From Schistocerca nitens (Eukaryota; Arthropoda; Insecta; Orthoptera; Acrididae), in contig NC_064614.1 of NCBI RefSeq assembly GCF_023898315.1, forward strand, positions 499,240,109 through 499,304,108: a DNA stretch of 64,000 bases, read 5' to 3'. Under the pieces are notes generated by a model, which was not told the origin of the DNA, did no database searches, and saw only the letters and a list, made by a program, of their open reading frames with translations. The position numbers and the translations under genes are program-made. Positions within the stretch are counted from its first letter, which is position 1. Every line of letters starts with the position of its first letter. Positions 1 through 11,540 of the stretch are shown here, piece by piece.

Positions 1-691
1 ATTTGGCCTGCTGGTCGAATCGTGCAGTATCCGAATTTTTCGCGTGTTCTCACATGACACTGACCCGATGTTGGACTGCATAGGCATGTGAAGGCAGGCG
101 CACTCATCGTCGAGATTCCGTTCGACAACGTCTGACCACCACAAGGAAGGATCGCCACATTGTGCACAAATCACATCGTAACGTATTCATTTCTGCAGCT
201 GCCATCTGAGAACAAGTAATAGGCTTCCAGCAAATTTCTGTGTCATCGTACACCATTGGTTGGAGACTAGAAATAGCCGGTCTAGGCAATTAACTTTACC
301 TGTGTAAACTGCCATTAACACCACAACAGAAACGACTGCGTCTGGAGCTGTGCCGAGACTAGATAACATGGGCTAGTGACAAATGGCTCGCATTGTGCTC
401 AGCGATGAATTGGGGTTCTGGATCATCGTTGGCGAATATGGTGACGACCTGGGAAAGGTCGCGTTTCTCCAATGCTTTCAGAGACGCACAACTGTGTTAC
501 ATCTAGTATCGTGGTGTGGGGAGCCCTTGGTTATGATTTGAGATCACGGCTGTTTGCTATTGAGAGAACTCTGACGACAAAACGGTACGTTATGGACATC
601 GTGTATCCCCATGTGTTACCGCTCGCTCAGCAGTATCGTGCTGCCATTATTCAACACGACAATAAGAGTCTACACATACCACGTGTCTTGG

Positions 692-1098
692 TTCAAATGG
701 TTCATATGGCTCTGAGCACTATGGGACTTAACTGCTGTGGTCACCAGTCCCCTAGAACTTAGAGCCGGCCGCGGTGGTCTAGCGGTTCTGGCGCTGCAGT
801 CCGGAACCACGGGACTGCTACGGTCGCAGGTTCGAATCCTGCCTCGGGCATGGGTGTGTGTGATGCCCTTAAGTTAGTTAGGTTTAAGTAGTTCTAAGTT
901 CTAGGGGACTTATGACCTAAGATGTTGAGTCCCATAGTGCTCAGAGCCATTTGAACCATTAGAACTTAGAACTACTTAAACCTAACTAACCTAAAGACAT
1001 CACACACATCCATGCCGAGGCAGGATTCGAACCTGAGACCGTAGCGGTCGCGCGGTTCCAGACTGTAGCGCCTAGAACCGCTCGCCCACTCCGTCCGG
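692..1098 (-). mobile_element. SINE-A, outer copy, split by another SINE-A
   Basis: tRNA-derived SINE on the minus strand in two parts (692-761 and 961-1098). The imperfect 14-bp target duplication CATACCACGTGTCT (675-688) and CATACCACGGGTCT (1099-1112) lies inside the Tc1-like transposase. Head: B box GGTTCGAATCC in antisense. Tail: antisense of the GTGCTCAGAGCCATTTGAA end. Confidence 0.9.
762..960 (+). mobile_element. SINE-A, inner copy
   Basis: Full-length SINE-A inserted into the outer SINE-A in opposite orientation. The duplication AGAACTTA (754-761 and 961-968) is perfect. The head has an A-box-like GGTGGTCTAGCGG and a B box GGTTCGAATCC. The body ends CAGAGCCATTTGAACCATT. Confidence 0.93.
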
Positions 1099-1471
1099 CA
1101 TACCACGGGTCTCTATGAAATGTTTGCATGAGTCTGAGGTACTCCTGTGACCAAGAAGAGCTCCCGATCTCTCCCCAATAGGACAGGAATTGTACTAGCT
1201 CGTCCTATTGCCAGTATCAACAGCTGCGAGCCTTCTTGCTTCAGGAGAGGAAGCAACTCCTTTAAGACACCGTCCTCAACCGCATCAGTGCATTCATCCC
1301 GCCCATAGCAGGTATAACGCCATATTGATAAGTGGGCGCATACTGCCAAGTTATTTGTAAAACTAACTCGATTTTGTAATGACTGCAGTAACATCACACA
1401 CCCATTCAACCCGTGAAGTCTCATTTCTTTTCTTCCTCTCTTCTAGCTGTACTTTTTTTTTCAGGCAATGT

Positions 1472-2019
1472 ATATACTACAAGACAAGCGCATTGCGTGA
1501 CCGAGCGTACTTTGTCGCAATTTAGCCACCTTTCGCCAGTTTGTTTCTCGTTTTAACCGAGAGAAAACGCCTCCGTACACTTCATAATCTCTCCTACATT
1601 ATTTCCGCGATCCCTACGCCAGATACACGCCGGCGGCAGTTAAACTGTTGACAGTCTACCTCAAATACCGGTTCTCTAAATTTATTTGACATGCTATCGC
1701 AGTAACTTAGTCCGCTATTCAGAGTTCCCTTTGTAAATTCCCAGAGGATCTTTGTTACATCTTCATATGAGCTACACTGACCTGTTACTATCGGAGCTGC
1801 GCTTCCTACAATGGATACGGCATCTGCAGGACTTGGTAATGACTCCAAACATTGGGACACAGCCTAGGAAACGTATCACTAGCGTTTTACCACCATTTCA
1901 GTAGATTATATCTTGCCCTCTGCCAGAAATCCCCCAGCAAATATGTTTCGCAATCATCTTCTTACGACTGATATTAGGTATTCGTTCAGTTTCGTATCGC
2001 TTCGCAGTAGAATCCTTGT
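1472..2019. other. No recognised feature
   Basis: Non-coding sequence of average composition. A minus-strand open stretch of 88 codons (1594-1860) resembles no family I know. Confidence 0.4.
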
Positions 2020-2700
2020 TGCTGTTGCTGTTTTGCTGTTGCAGTAGCCTTTACTCCGAAGACTGGTATGATTCAGATCTGCATGCGAGCGTGTCCTGTG
2101 TAAGCCTCTCCGTCGTCAAATATTAATTGTAAGCACAACCATTTGAACCTACTTACTGTGTTCATCCTTCATTCTTCTTCTCCAATTTGTATCCTCCACA
2201 CTTTTCCCCATTTCCTTGCAACCGCAGGATGCGCGATGTCAACTGATCCCTTTTTTAGGCAGGCTGTACTATGGGAATTTCTTTTTTCTCTAATTCGATT
2301 CAGTATCTCCTCATTATTAATCCAATCTACCCATCTAATCGTCAGCATTATCTTGTTACGCCACGTTTTAAAAGCATCTATTCTCTTCTTGTCTGAAGTG
2401 CTTATGGCCCACGTTTCACTTCGCAACGAGGCTACATTCCAAACAAATGCCTTAAGGAAGTGTTTTCTAACTTATTATTATTATGCGTGGGTATTTAAAC
2501 ATTTTGACAAACTCCAGAAGCTTAACATTAGTGGTACAACCTGATACTGGCTCATTCTTTCTCTTGTTCGTGGTCATGATCTTGCTTTTATCCACATTAA
2601 AAGACAGCTGAATTCCCATATATACTTTCATGTAAGCAATAGCGTTGTAAAGGTAAGCGAGGACAGACATACCAAACTTCACAAAGAAAGGTCGTTGTCA
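2020..2700 (-). mobile_element. LINE-3 fragment (reverse transcriptase C-terminus)
   Basis: Decayed minus-strand non-LTR retrotransposon. The frame 2169-2426 reads SETWAISTSDKKRIDAF and WVDWINNEEIL, the C-terminal signature of the LINE also seen at 10.0 and 42.9 kb. The frame 2467-2682 carries upstream RT sequence (FNVDKSKIM). The 3' edge near 2020 is rich in GTT/CTG triplets, like the other copies. The clade is not resolved. Several breaks; 5' truncated. Confidence 0.7.
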
Positions 2701-3517
2701 TCTGTAAGGAATGAGCTACACCCGAATCTCTGTCCAAACTCCACAAGCCACGTTATGGTGTGTGGCGGAGGACAGTTTGTGTACCAATATCACGTCCCCC
2801 GTTTCCCGTTCCAATGGCGATTGGTCCGCGAATGATAAGCCTCGGAGTGAGCTCGAGGGTGTCTAATTTTACGTTCACGACCTTTTCACGAGATATACGA
2901 AGGGTAAAAATATTGGCTGACTTTAAAGTACGCTCTCGGAACTTCAATAGTAAAGCACACCGTGGTGCACAACGCTTCCGTTGTTGCGTCTGCCACTGAG
3001 TTTTACTGAACACCTGCGTGACGCTTTCTCGCGTTCTAACTGAACCCGTAGGGATACACGCTCGTCTAGTTTGCATTTTCTCTATTTCCTGTTCGGTTCA
3101 ATCTGGTACGGAAGCAGTATTGAAGTATTAGTTGAATGACGGTTTTGTAAACTACTTCCTTTGTGAATGGACTAGCTTTTCTGAGGATCCTTCCACTGAA
3201 TCTGTCTGGCATCTGCCTTACCTGCGATTAGTTTCACGTAGTCGTACACTTACGCATATTATATTTAATAGTTGTGACTGATTCCAGTTCTTGTGGTCAT
3301 ACGCTAATTGTTGTTTTGTCTATTTACGGGCGATAAGTGACTTGTATTTACGTTGAGGGTCACCCGCCAATCTCTACGTCTATCTTCTGCAGGTCTCTGC
3401 GCATTTCAGTACAATTTTCTAGCACACCGACCCCCCTGTATGCAACAGCATCATTCGTGAAAAGCTTCATGGAACTGCCGATTATATATACCCTGTCCGA
3501 ACAGGACTCTGAAAGTG

Positions 3518-3767
3518 CAGTGATACCGACCGACCACCGTGTCATTCTCAGCCGGTCACTGGATGCGGATATGGAAGGGCATTTCCCCGGTCGCTGTCAG
3601 GTTTCGTCACTGGAACCGCTACTTCCCAACCAAGTAGCTCCTCAATTGGCCTCACAAGGGCTGAGTGCACCCAGCTTACTAACAGAGCTCGCCACACCTG
3701 AATGGTCAGCCCGACAGCGCTTAACTTAGGCGATCTGACGGAAACCGGGGTTACCGCTACGGCAAGA
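3518..3767 (-). mobile_element. 5S rRNA-derived SINE (SINE3-type)
   Basis: Antisense copy of the element at 45185-45512. Read on the minus strand, the head contains CCGTCAGATC and AAGTTAAGCGCTGTCGGGCT, matching the internal control region of 5S rRNA. The body contains GGGTGCACTCAGCC and GAGGAGCTACTT. It sits inside the LINE at 2741-4740. More diverged than the 45-kb copy. Confidence 0.8.
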
Positions 3768-4018
3768 CCATTGTCACCCACATTTATATATCTTGTGGAA
3801 AGTAATGATCCTATGAAAATCCTCTGGAGTACACCCAAAATTATTTTTACGTCTGTCAGGTTTACTCTTTTAACAGTAGCGTAGTGTGTCCTGTTTGCCA
3901 GGAACTCTTCAATCCAGTCACACAGGAGGTTTCATATTCCGTAAGCTCGTATTTTGTTCATTAGGAGGCAGTGCAGAGCTGTATCGAACGCCCCTGCATG
4001 GGGTCTATATTGGGCTTC

Positions 4019-4220
4019 GCCGGCCGTTGTGGCCGAGCGGTTCTAGGCGCTTCAGTCCGGAACCGCGCTGCTGCTACGGTCGCAGATTCGAATCCTACCT
4101 TGGGCATGGATGTGTGTGATGTCCTTAGGTTACTTAGGTTTCAGTAGTTCTAAGTCTAGGGGACCGATGACCTTAGATGTTGAGTCCCATAGTGCTCAGA
4201 GGCATTTTAACCATTTGAAC
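4019..4220 (+). mobile_element. SINE-A
   Basis: Full-length copy inserted in the family 2 LINE. The target duplication TGGGCTTC (4011-4018) and TGGGTTTC (4221-4228) has one mismatch. The B box is mutated to GATTCGAATCC. Confidence 0.92.
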
Positions 4221-4795
4221 TGGGTTTCACACGACGTTTGTCTGGGAATACATGTGGATTCGTACAAATGAGATTTTTGGTCTCCAGAAATGTCATAATG
4301 CATGAGCGTAAAACAGGTTACAAGTTTCTACAACAGACCGACGTTAGTGATATAGGCCTGTAGCTCTATCCATTTATTTGACGACTCTTTTGGAAATCAG
4401 GAATGACCTGCGTTTTTTTTTTCCAGCCATCAGGAACGCTTCGCTTCTACAGCGACCTACAGTACACTTATGCCAGAAGAAGAGTAAGATATTATTTCAC
4501 ATAATCCATTTAGAACAGTACTGGTGTCTCATCAGGCCCACTGGCCTCTCCTCTGTTCAGCGATTTCAGTTGATTTTCCATACCGTGTTCAATTATTTCG
4601 ATAGATGTTATTTTGACGCTCCTGCTACGATTTAAAGGAAGGACCGTATTACGATATTCCTCGGTGAAACGTTTTTGGAAGAAGGAGTTTGGTATTTCTA
4701 CCTTATGCCACTAACAACGTTAACTGTAGTACCAGGGATGCAGTAAGTGGTATGAAGCTTGGTGGAATACTGGGAAGTATGAGGTATTCCGAGTA

Positions 4796-6087
4796 TAAGA
4801 GTGTGATCAAAAAGTAACGGGAATTTTTGTTTCTCTTAAAAAATCTTTGTTTATAGATCTACATCAGCTTTGCTCCCTTAAAAGTAATCCCCCTCAGGGG
4901 GGCTTTCTCCAGTCTTGGACGTACTTCTGTAACTCACTTTTCGTTATCGTGTTTAGCTCCTTCAGCGATTCTGTTTTCGTCTCCTCAGTGATGGCACAAC
5001 TACGTCTTTTGATGGTTCTCTTCATCTTCGGGAATAGAAAGAAGTCTCAGAAGGCCATGTCCGTCGGAAACGTTGGCTGAGACGACATAAGTTATGTTTT
5101 TTGCCAAAACATCACGAACAAGCACTATGGTGTGAGAGGGAGCATTATCGTGCGCAATTTCCTCGAGTGGTTTTACCACACTTGGTTGTTTTCTCCGGAC
5201 TGATCCACGCAAACGGCGCGTAACTTCCAAGTAGAACTCCTTACTCACAGTACGACCATAAGACAGGAACTCATGATGCACTCTCGCATTGTTGTCTAAG
5301 AAAACAGTGAGAAGAACCGTCACGTGTGATCGAACTTCTCTAATTTTTTTCAGTTGTGGCTCTTCAGGTAGTTCCCATTGAGACGACTGGGCCTTGGTTT
5401 CGATGTCATAGCGGTATACCCAGGCTTCGTCATCTGTTATAATCTTCTTTAGAAGTTCTGGATCGTTGTCGACTTCACTCAGACATTCCTGAGCGATGTC
5501 TATGCGACGTCGTTCTTGGTCGTAGTTCAACAATTTCGGAACAAACCTTTATGCTACAAGTCTCATGCCCAACACATCCGAAAAAAGTGCTTGGTATGAG
5601 CCAAGGGATACGCAGACATCATTAGCAACCTGTCTGACTGTGATTCGGCGATTTTCCAGAGCCATTTTCGTTACTTCTTCCACATTGTCGTCAGTAATTA
5701 ATGTCCTTGCGTCTTGGGCGGTCGTCCTCTTCAACGTCTTCTCGACCCTCTTTGAAATGTTTATACCACTCGTAAACTCTTGTCTTAGTCATAGTAGATT
5801 CGCCAAAAGCCACAGTCAATATCTGGAATGCGATTCTGCACTTTATTCCATTTGCAAGCAAAATTTAACGCGAATTCTTTTATCTGTCTTTTTCAAAAGT
5901 AAAAATTCACCGAGCACTCGAAAACACGGATAACCTTTTCGACTGTCAATGATAAATATTCAAAATAACTAAAAAAGTGCAAATATATATCAGGAACACG
6001 TGTTCCACCGAGATAAAAATTTGATAATCGGATGTATAAAGCCCGCGAAATTAAAACATTCCCGTTACTTTTTGATCATATCTCTTA
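4796..6087 (-). mobile_element. Mariner-like DNA transposon, nearly full length
   Basis: About 1.29 kb, the usual mariner size. Terminal inverted repeats share TGATCAAAAAGTAACGGGAA (left from about 4805, right ending about 6080), with TA at both borders. The minus-strand transposase is visible as an N-terminal HTH part (5549-5734, VEEVTKMALENRRITVRQVA) and a catalytic part (5000-5533, 177 aa). The latter has TDDEAWVYRYD (first Asp, followed by the family's KAQSSQW) and HDNAPSH (second Asp). The third Asp block is read in another frame near 5040, so at least one frameshift separates catalytic blocks and the copy is dead. DD34D mariner type. Confidence 0.88.
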
Positions 6088-6300
6088 AGTAGGGGATATT
6101 GCCCTACTTTCCGAAAGAAACTCTTCATGAAGACGATTCAGAGAGAGTGGAATGATTAAATGCTGCGGCGTCAATGCGTGGTTTTTATTGAAATGGTGAG
6201 GAGTAAGCGGTGTAAACTTGTAAGCCGGCTCCCACGCGTAGGACGTCGACGTAAATACCCTACCACAGAATAATTCCTGTACTGTACGCCTAAATGTCGA

Positions 6301-6665
6301 AACCCTATACTGTTAAAAGGAATCGACACTTTTATACGTATTACCGTTAGCTGAAATAATCAGAATCTGCCTTTACTAATATTCCAGATCATGATATTGT
6401 AAGAAGAGAAATACGTTAGCAGTTCGTTTGAAGTCCTGTTCTTGTGTTTAAAATATGAAGTTCATGGTCATACAAGCAGATGCAGTTCATTAAAAGTACT
6501 GTAACTTTTATAGATATGCATTACCTTTAGCTGAAGCAAGCAGAATCTGCCTTTACTAACATTCCAGATCATGTTCTTGTAAGAACAAAAATAAGTCAAC
6601 AGTTCATTTGTAGTTTGGTTCTTTTTTTTTTAAATATGAAGTTCATGGTCATACAAACTGCAGCA
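6301..6665. repeat. Two-copy tandem repeat, 180-bp period
   Basis: The string CAGAATCTGCCTTTACTAA recurs at 6361 and 6541, exactly 180 bp apart. Both copies also share CATTCCAGATCATG-like and AAATATGAAGTTCATGGTCA blocks. Copies run about 6301-6480 and 6481-6665. No coding potential. Confidence 0.85.
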
Positions 6666-6769
6666 GTTGACGCTAGTTCTATAACCTTTTATTATTTTAT
6701 TCCTGGGCATTCATGTTAATGCCACTCTTGATTAACGTATTTGCTCATAAACTGACTGTGCTATACGCA

Positions 6770-7970
6770 CATAAAAAAAAAGTTTTGCATCACCTCGGTT
6801 CCGAGAGTTCTGGAACCTGTACAGAAAACTGGAAAAGAGATCAACATAAATTCCGCCCTTTTTATTGCTCATGAAAACCACACATTGCATGTTGTACCAC
6901 CATACAGCGAGACCACCAGAAGTGGTAGTCTAGATTGCTGCACACACCGTTACCTCTAATACCCAGTAGCACGTCCTCTTGCATTGATGCACGCCTGTAT
7001 TCGTCGTGGCTTACTATCCACAAGTTCATCGAGGCACTGTTGGTCCAGATTGTCCCTCTCCTCAACGGCGACTCGGCGTAGATCCCTCAGGGTGGTTGGA
7101 GAGTCACGCCGTCCATAAAGAGCCCTTTTCAATCTATCCCAGGCATGTTCGACAGGGTTCATGTCTGGAGAACATGCTGGCCGCTCTAGTCGAGCGATGT
7201 CGTAATCCTGAAAGAAGTCATTCACAAGATGTGCGGGATGGGGGCGCGAATCGTCATCCATGAAGACGAAAGCCTCGCCAATATGCTGCCGATATGGTTG
7301 CACTATCGGTCGGAGGATGGCATTCACGTATCGTACAGACCTTACGGCGCCTTCCATGACCAGCAGCGGCGTACGTCGGCCTCACATGATGCCACCCCAG
7401 AACATCAGGGAACCTCCACCTTGCTGCACTCGTTGGACAGTGTGTCCAAGGCGTTCAACCTGACCGGATTGCTCCAAACACGTCTCCTACGATTGTCTGG
7501 TCGAAGGCACATGCGACACTCATCGGTGAAGAGAACGTGATGCCAGTCCTGAGCGGTCCATTCGGCATGTTGTTGGGCCCATGTGTACCGCGCTGCATGG
7601 TGTCGCGGTTGAAATGATGAACCTCGCCATGGACGTCGGTAGTGAAGTTGCCCATCATGCAGCCTATTGCGCACAGTTTGAGTCGTAACACGACGTCCTG
7701 TGGCTGCACGAAAATCATTATTCAACATGGTGGCGTTGCTGTCAGGGTTCTTTCAAGCCATAATTCGTAGGTAGCGATCATCCGCTGCAGTAGTAGCCCT
7801 TGGGCGGCCTGAGCGAGGCGTCTCATCGACAGTTCCTGTCTCTCTGTTATCTCCTCCATGTCCGAACAACATCGCTTTGGTTCACTCCGAGATGCCTGGA
7901 CACTCCCCTTGTTGAGAGCCCTTCCTGGCAGAAAGTAACAATGCGGACGCGATCGAACCGCGGTATTGCA
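6770..7970 (-). mobile_element. Tc1-like DNA transposon, one end missing
   Basis: The left terminus contains AGTTTTGCATCACC after an A-rich run. Minus-strand transposase pieces: 7405-7728 has TVRNRLHDGQLHYRRPW (DNA-binding end) and HHVLFTDECRMCL (first Asp). 6956-7357 has FMDDDSRPHPA (second Asp) and SPDMNPVEHAWDRL (catalytic Glu). The N-terminal HTH lies in 7722-7870. The matching inverted repeat is absent at the right, so the 5' end is truncated near 7970. Frameshifts separate the pieces. Confidence 0.85.
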
Positions 7971-8188
7971 TAGGAGAATGGAATCGACAACCTGAAAATA
8001 CGCCGTCAACCACGTACATTAGCAAACTCTTAGAAATCCCAGCTGTATCTATGTTTAAAACGTCTTAATTACTCACGATTACACTTTTCGTAAGCTGGAT
8101 GCGAGTTTCTTTCTAAATTTGTTTCATAAAGATGTTACGCTGCTTTATCGTCGCCGCCTCAACTTTGTCGTCGTCTTCACTTACAGAT

Positions 8189-8376
8189 GCCGGCCGGGGT
8201 GGCCGAGCGGTTCTAGGTGCTACAGTCTGGAACCGCGCGACCGCTACGGTCGCAGGTTCGAATCCTGCCTCGGGCATGGGTGTGTGTGATGTCCTTAGGT
8301 TAGTTAGGTTTAAGTAGTTCTAAGTTCTAGGAGACTGATGACCTCAGAAGTTAAGTCCCATAGTGCTCAGAGCCAT
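8189..8376 (+). mobile_element. SINE-A
   Basis: Full-length copy with a perfect 12-bp target duplication TCACTTACAGAT (8177-8188 and 8377-8388). Intact A-box-like GTGGCCGAGCGG and B box GGTTCGAATCC. The 3' end stops at GAGCCAT. Confidence 0.95.
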
Positions 8377-8388
8377 TCACTTACAGAT

Positions 8389-8818
8389 ATTCTTTCAATT
8401 ACTCAGAGCAGTGAAATTCAATTTGTGTGATATTTCAGTCGTACTGTGTCGGCGCTTAGCGGATCGCACGAGAAGAGGTGGTAGCAATTATTGTGTGCTT
8501 CGCCCCGTTTGCGGACGGACGTCGGCATGCATCAGATCCTTTTTGCTTACTTTGGCCTATCTATTAGGCCAAATTTAGCTTAAGTTGATACATCATTAAA
8601 GACATATCTTTAATCCCTACTGCTAAAACCACTTAACCTTGTGATGAATCCTTGCTATTGTCACTACTGCTGAATCTTTTACGGGAAACTGTTACACCGC
8701 ACTCGAAAAAGCTACTTTCTCAATAAACTCCCTTTAAACTGCTTAAAATATTTACATTCATACGCTTATTCGAATTAATGACAAGATTACTAAATGAAAT
8801 TGTGACCGATTGTAACCG
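8389..8818. other. No recognised feature
   Basis: Unique-looking sequence with no recognisable motif or long frame. Confidence 0.4.
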
Positions 8819-9032
8819 TATGGTAATTTACGTATCGACTGCATGCAGTAACGGAGAATAAAAACTATTGTGTCTGGATTTCATTAATGATATATTTCCC
8901 CGAATTCAGTTACTTTAAAATCCAATATGGTAATTTACGTATCGACTGCATGCAGTAACGGAGAATAAAAACTATTGTGTCTGGATTTCATTAATGATAT
9001 ATTTCCCCGAATTCAGTTACTTTAAAATCCAA
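8819..9032. repeat. Perfect tandem duplication of a 107-bp unit
   Basis: 8819-8925 is repeated base for base at 8926-9032. The unit begins TATGGTAATTTACGT and ends TTTAAAATCCAA. Lack of divergence means a very recent event or an assembly artefact. Confidence 0.95.
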
Positions 9033-9753
9033 GCGAACAGTAAAGATTGTAGCTTGGATGTAACATTAGATACTAGTATAAACCAAGTTTTGCCTGCGAG
9101 AAAGCTCTTTGCATCCGGTGTAGCAGACCGAAGGTTTAAGCTAGTAACAATACCTTCTACTGCTAAGTCTCTCTTGAAATAGTTAACTGACTATAATAAA
9201 TAATTCGGGCAGTATATAGTCAATTAAGCATTTCCACTAGATTAATAATAATTTTCACTAGGAAATATAATAGCAATATTTGCGTCCATTCTGTGACAGT
9301 TTGCTTTTCATCCGCAATGTTTTCGTTGTTATTTTGACTGGGTGACCGGCAATGTAGCTTTTTACCTAGCTCACGTCACTGGTTGCTGTGGCGTAAAGCT
9401 GCGTTATCACTGGTCCTCTTCGGTCGTTGTCCGTTACAAATGACGGCCTTTGGCAGCCATTTTACACAAATTACGTTTAAGATTATAGCATACGAAAATC
9501 TTGCTCCTGGATGACAACATATGCAGAATAAGAGATTTAAATGATCGAAAGGATGAGGTTAAATGAGATGTTACTAGAAAAACATAAGGTTGTACACGCC
9601 TGCTCGTATTTATTTGTTAAAAGATGTGAACAATTCGGTCGGTAGTTCTCGTTCAGTACAAATCTCCGCTGTCGTTGCTTCTAAGAGAAGCAAAATGTTA
9701 GGGCGAACTACAGCTAGGCGTAGTAGTCTGGACAGCCAGGCTTTGGGATTGAT
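9033..9753. other. No recognised feature
   Basis: AT-rich sequence, no recognised element. Confidence 0.4.
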
Positions 9754-9765
9754 CCTTAAAGGTAC

Positions 9766-9949
9766 GCCGACCGAAGTGGCCGTGCGGTTAAAGGCGCTGC
9801 AGTCTGGAACCGCAAGACCGCTACGGTCGCAGGTTCGAATCCTGCCTCGGGCATGGATGTTTGTGATGTCCTTAGGTTAGTTAGGTTTAACTAGTTCTAA
9901 GTTCTAGGGGACTAATGACCTCAGCAGTTGAGTCCCGTAGTGCTCAGAG
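9766..9949 (+). mobile_element. SINE-A, variant subfamily
   Basis: Perfect 12-bp target duplication CCTTAAAGGTAC (9754-9765 and 9950-9961). Variants shared only with the copy at 63180-63379: GTGCGGTTAAAGGCG in the head, GGATGTTTGTGATG after it, and TTTAACTAGTTC and CAGCAGTTGAG in the body. Confidence 0.93.
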
Positions 9950-10029
9950 CCTTAAAGGTACTCTCTAGGCGTATGTCGAGACGAAATTGCACTGCGTGCA
10001 TTGAATCCGGTGATAACTCAGTAAAGTTT

Positions 10030-10990
10030 GATCTGGAAATCCAGCCAATAATTGTTGTTGTTGTTATTGTTGTTGTCCTCAGAGTGAAGACTGGTTTGAT
10101 ACAGCTCTCCATGTTACCTTACGTTGTGCAAGCCTCTTCATCTCCGGATAACTACTGTAACAAACATCTTTCTGATTCTGGTTACTGTATTCACCTCTCA
10201 GTCTCCTTCTACGATTTTTACCTACCACACTTCCCTCCAATACTACATTGGTGATCCGTTGATTTCTCAGAAAGTGTCCTCTCAACCGATCCCTTCTTTT
10301 GATCATGTTGTGCCACAGATTTCTTGTCTCCCCAATACTATGCAATACTTAATCTTTAGTTACGTGATCGACCCACATAATCTACAGCATTCCTCAATAG
10401 CCCGACATTTCAGAAGATTCTGTTCTCTCCTTATCTAAAATGTTCATTGTCTATGTTTCACTTCCATTCATGGCTAACCTCCAGACAAATACCTACAGAA
10501 AATACTTCCTAACACCTAAAAAAATCGTTGTTCGATGTTAACAATTTATCTTCTTCAAAAATGCTTTTGTTGCCATTGCAGTCTACGTTTTATATCTTCT
10601 CTACTTTGGCCATATTTTGTTTTCCCTGATGACATCCTCCTGTGTAGTCAACGCCCGGAGATTGGAATGGGGGACCGGAATACTTACTCAAGAGGACGCC
10701 ATCATCATTTGATCATACAGTAAAGCTGCATGTCCTAGGAAAAAATTAAGGTTCTAGTTTTCCCTTGCTTTCAGCCGTTTTCAGTACCAGCACAGCAAGG
10801 CCGTTTTCGTTTATGTTACAAGACCAGATAAGTTAGTCATCCAAATTATTGCCCCTGCAACTACTGAAGCAGCTGCTGCCCCTCTTCAGGAACCACAAGT
10901 TTGTCTGGCTCCTCAACAGATATCCAGGCACGCAAGCCACCCCGCCGATGACCAGGACCATGCTTCATGGGGGGCTGCATGTATTAGTTT
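10030..10990 (-). mobile_element. LINE-3 fragment (RT C-terminus and upstream)
   Basis: Minus strand. The 3' edge is a GTT-rich run (10045-10075) followed by antisense CAGTCTTCACTCTGAG. The frame 10079-10345 reads MHSIGETRNLWHNMIKRRDR and then LRGHFLRNQRITNVVLEGS, the standard end of this LINE family. 10350-10625 gives further decayed RT. The 10625-10990 stretch is recalled as upstream sequence of the same LINE. 5' truncated and broken. Confidence 0.7.
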
Positions 10991-11526
10991 TGATATCTTA
11001 AGGCCTTACATCATGTGAATCTCTTATTCCAATACTTCTTAAGACTTTCTTCATACTAACAATTAAATTGATGAAATCCGTCCGAGCACGCCACAGAAGG
11101 AAGGTATGTAGAGATACTGTGATAAGCTTTGCATATTACTTATCACGGACACACCTGTTTTTAGATGGACCTTCATGTATTATGTCATGTTCGGCTTAAT
11201 TTTCTTGGACATCGGTGGTTCTACACCTTTTTTCCCCTTTGGAAACGTCACGTCACCAATTGTGGATGTGAGAACAATTTTTTTGTCTCTTCATATAAAC
11301 TTCTACATCGGGAATTAATATCTATACTGTTCTGTTTAGAGTAAATCGACTACACAGACGCCCTTGTCAGCCTATGCGTACTGTAACATGCTGTCTTTAT
11401 GATACACATGGTATGTTTGTATCAGATAGGCGTCCGTTTCCCTATCGACACACTTACAGAATTACAGACCGCGTGGATAGGTTAAAATTTTATTATATAG
11501 ACGAAATAGAATAATTCGTTACCAAA
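10991..11526. other. No recognised feature
   Basis: AT-rich, no coding or repeat signal recognised. Confidence 0.4.
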
Positions 11527-11540
11527 CAAAATTCAGAACT

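Larger units (their letters stand above)
1..1471 (+). mobile_element. Tc1-like DNA transposon, left end cut by window
   Basis: Plus-strand remnant of a Tc1/mariner-superfamily transposon. A transposase piece at 472-690 reads VVWGALGYDLRSRLF and then QHDNKSLHI, which matches the Tc1 core around the second catalytic Asp. After the SINE block the frame resumes near 1113 with a decayed DLSPIG, where the family has DLSPIE, so the catalytic Glu is lost. The first catalytic block survives near 400 as LSDELGFW. The right end runs through a T-rich stretch to GCAATGTA at about 1471. Several frame breaks and the nested SINEs show a dead copy. The match to a locust Tc1 family is from memory. Confidence 0.75.
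2741..4740 (-). mobile_element. CR1-like LINE (family 2), decayed, interrupted twice
   Basis: Old minus-strand LINE reading 3' to 5' along the window. 2741-3110 holds the C-terminal tail and the GTGTGTGGCGGAGG 3' end shared with the copy at 34.2 kb. 3337-3500 holds the RT active-site region, read as LFTNDAVAYRGV where families have FADD. 3840-4018 and 4221-4740 hold upstream RT sequence. A 5S-derived SINE (3518-3767) and a SINE-A (4019-4220) split it. Many stops and frameshifts. I placed it by recalling related locust LINEs. Confidence 0.65.

Noticed and set aside
762-860. tRNA-like sequence (also in every SINE head and at 12000, 54250, 56220)
   Set aside because: A and B boxes are present, but acceptor stems do not pair and each is fused to a SINE or hairpin body. 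They are repeat promoters, not tRNA genes.
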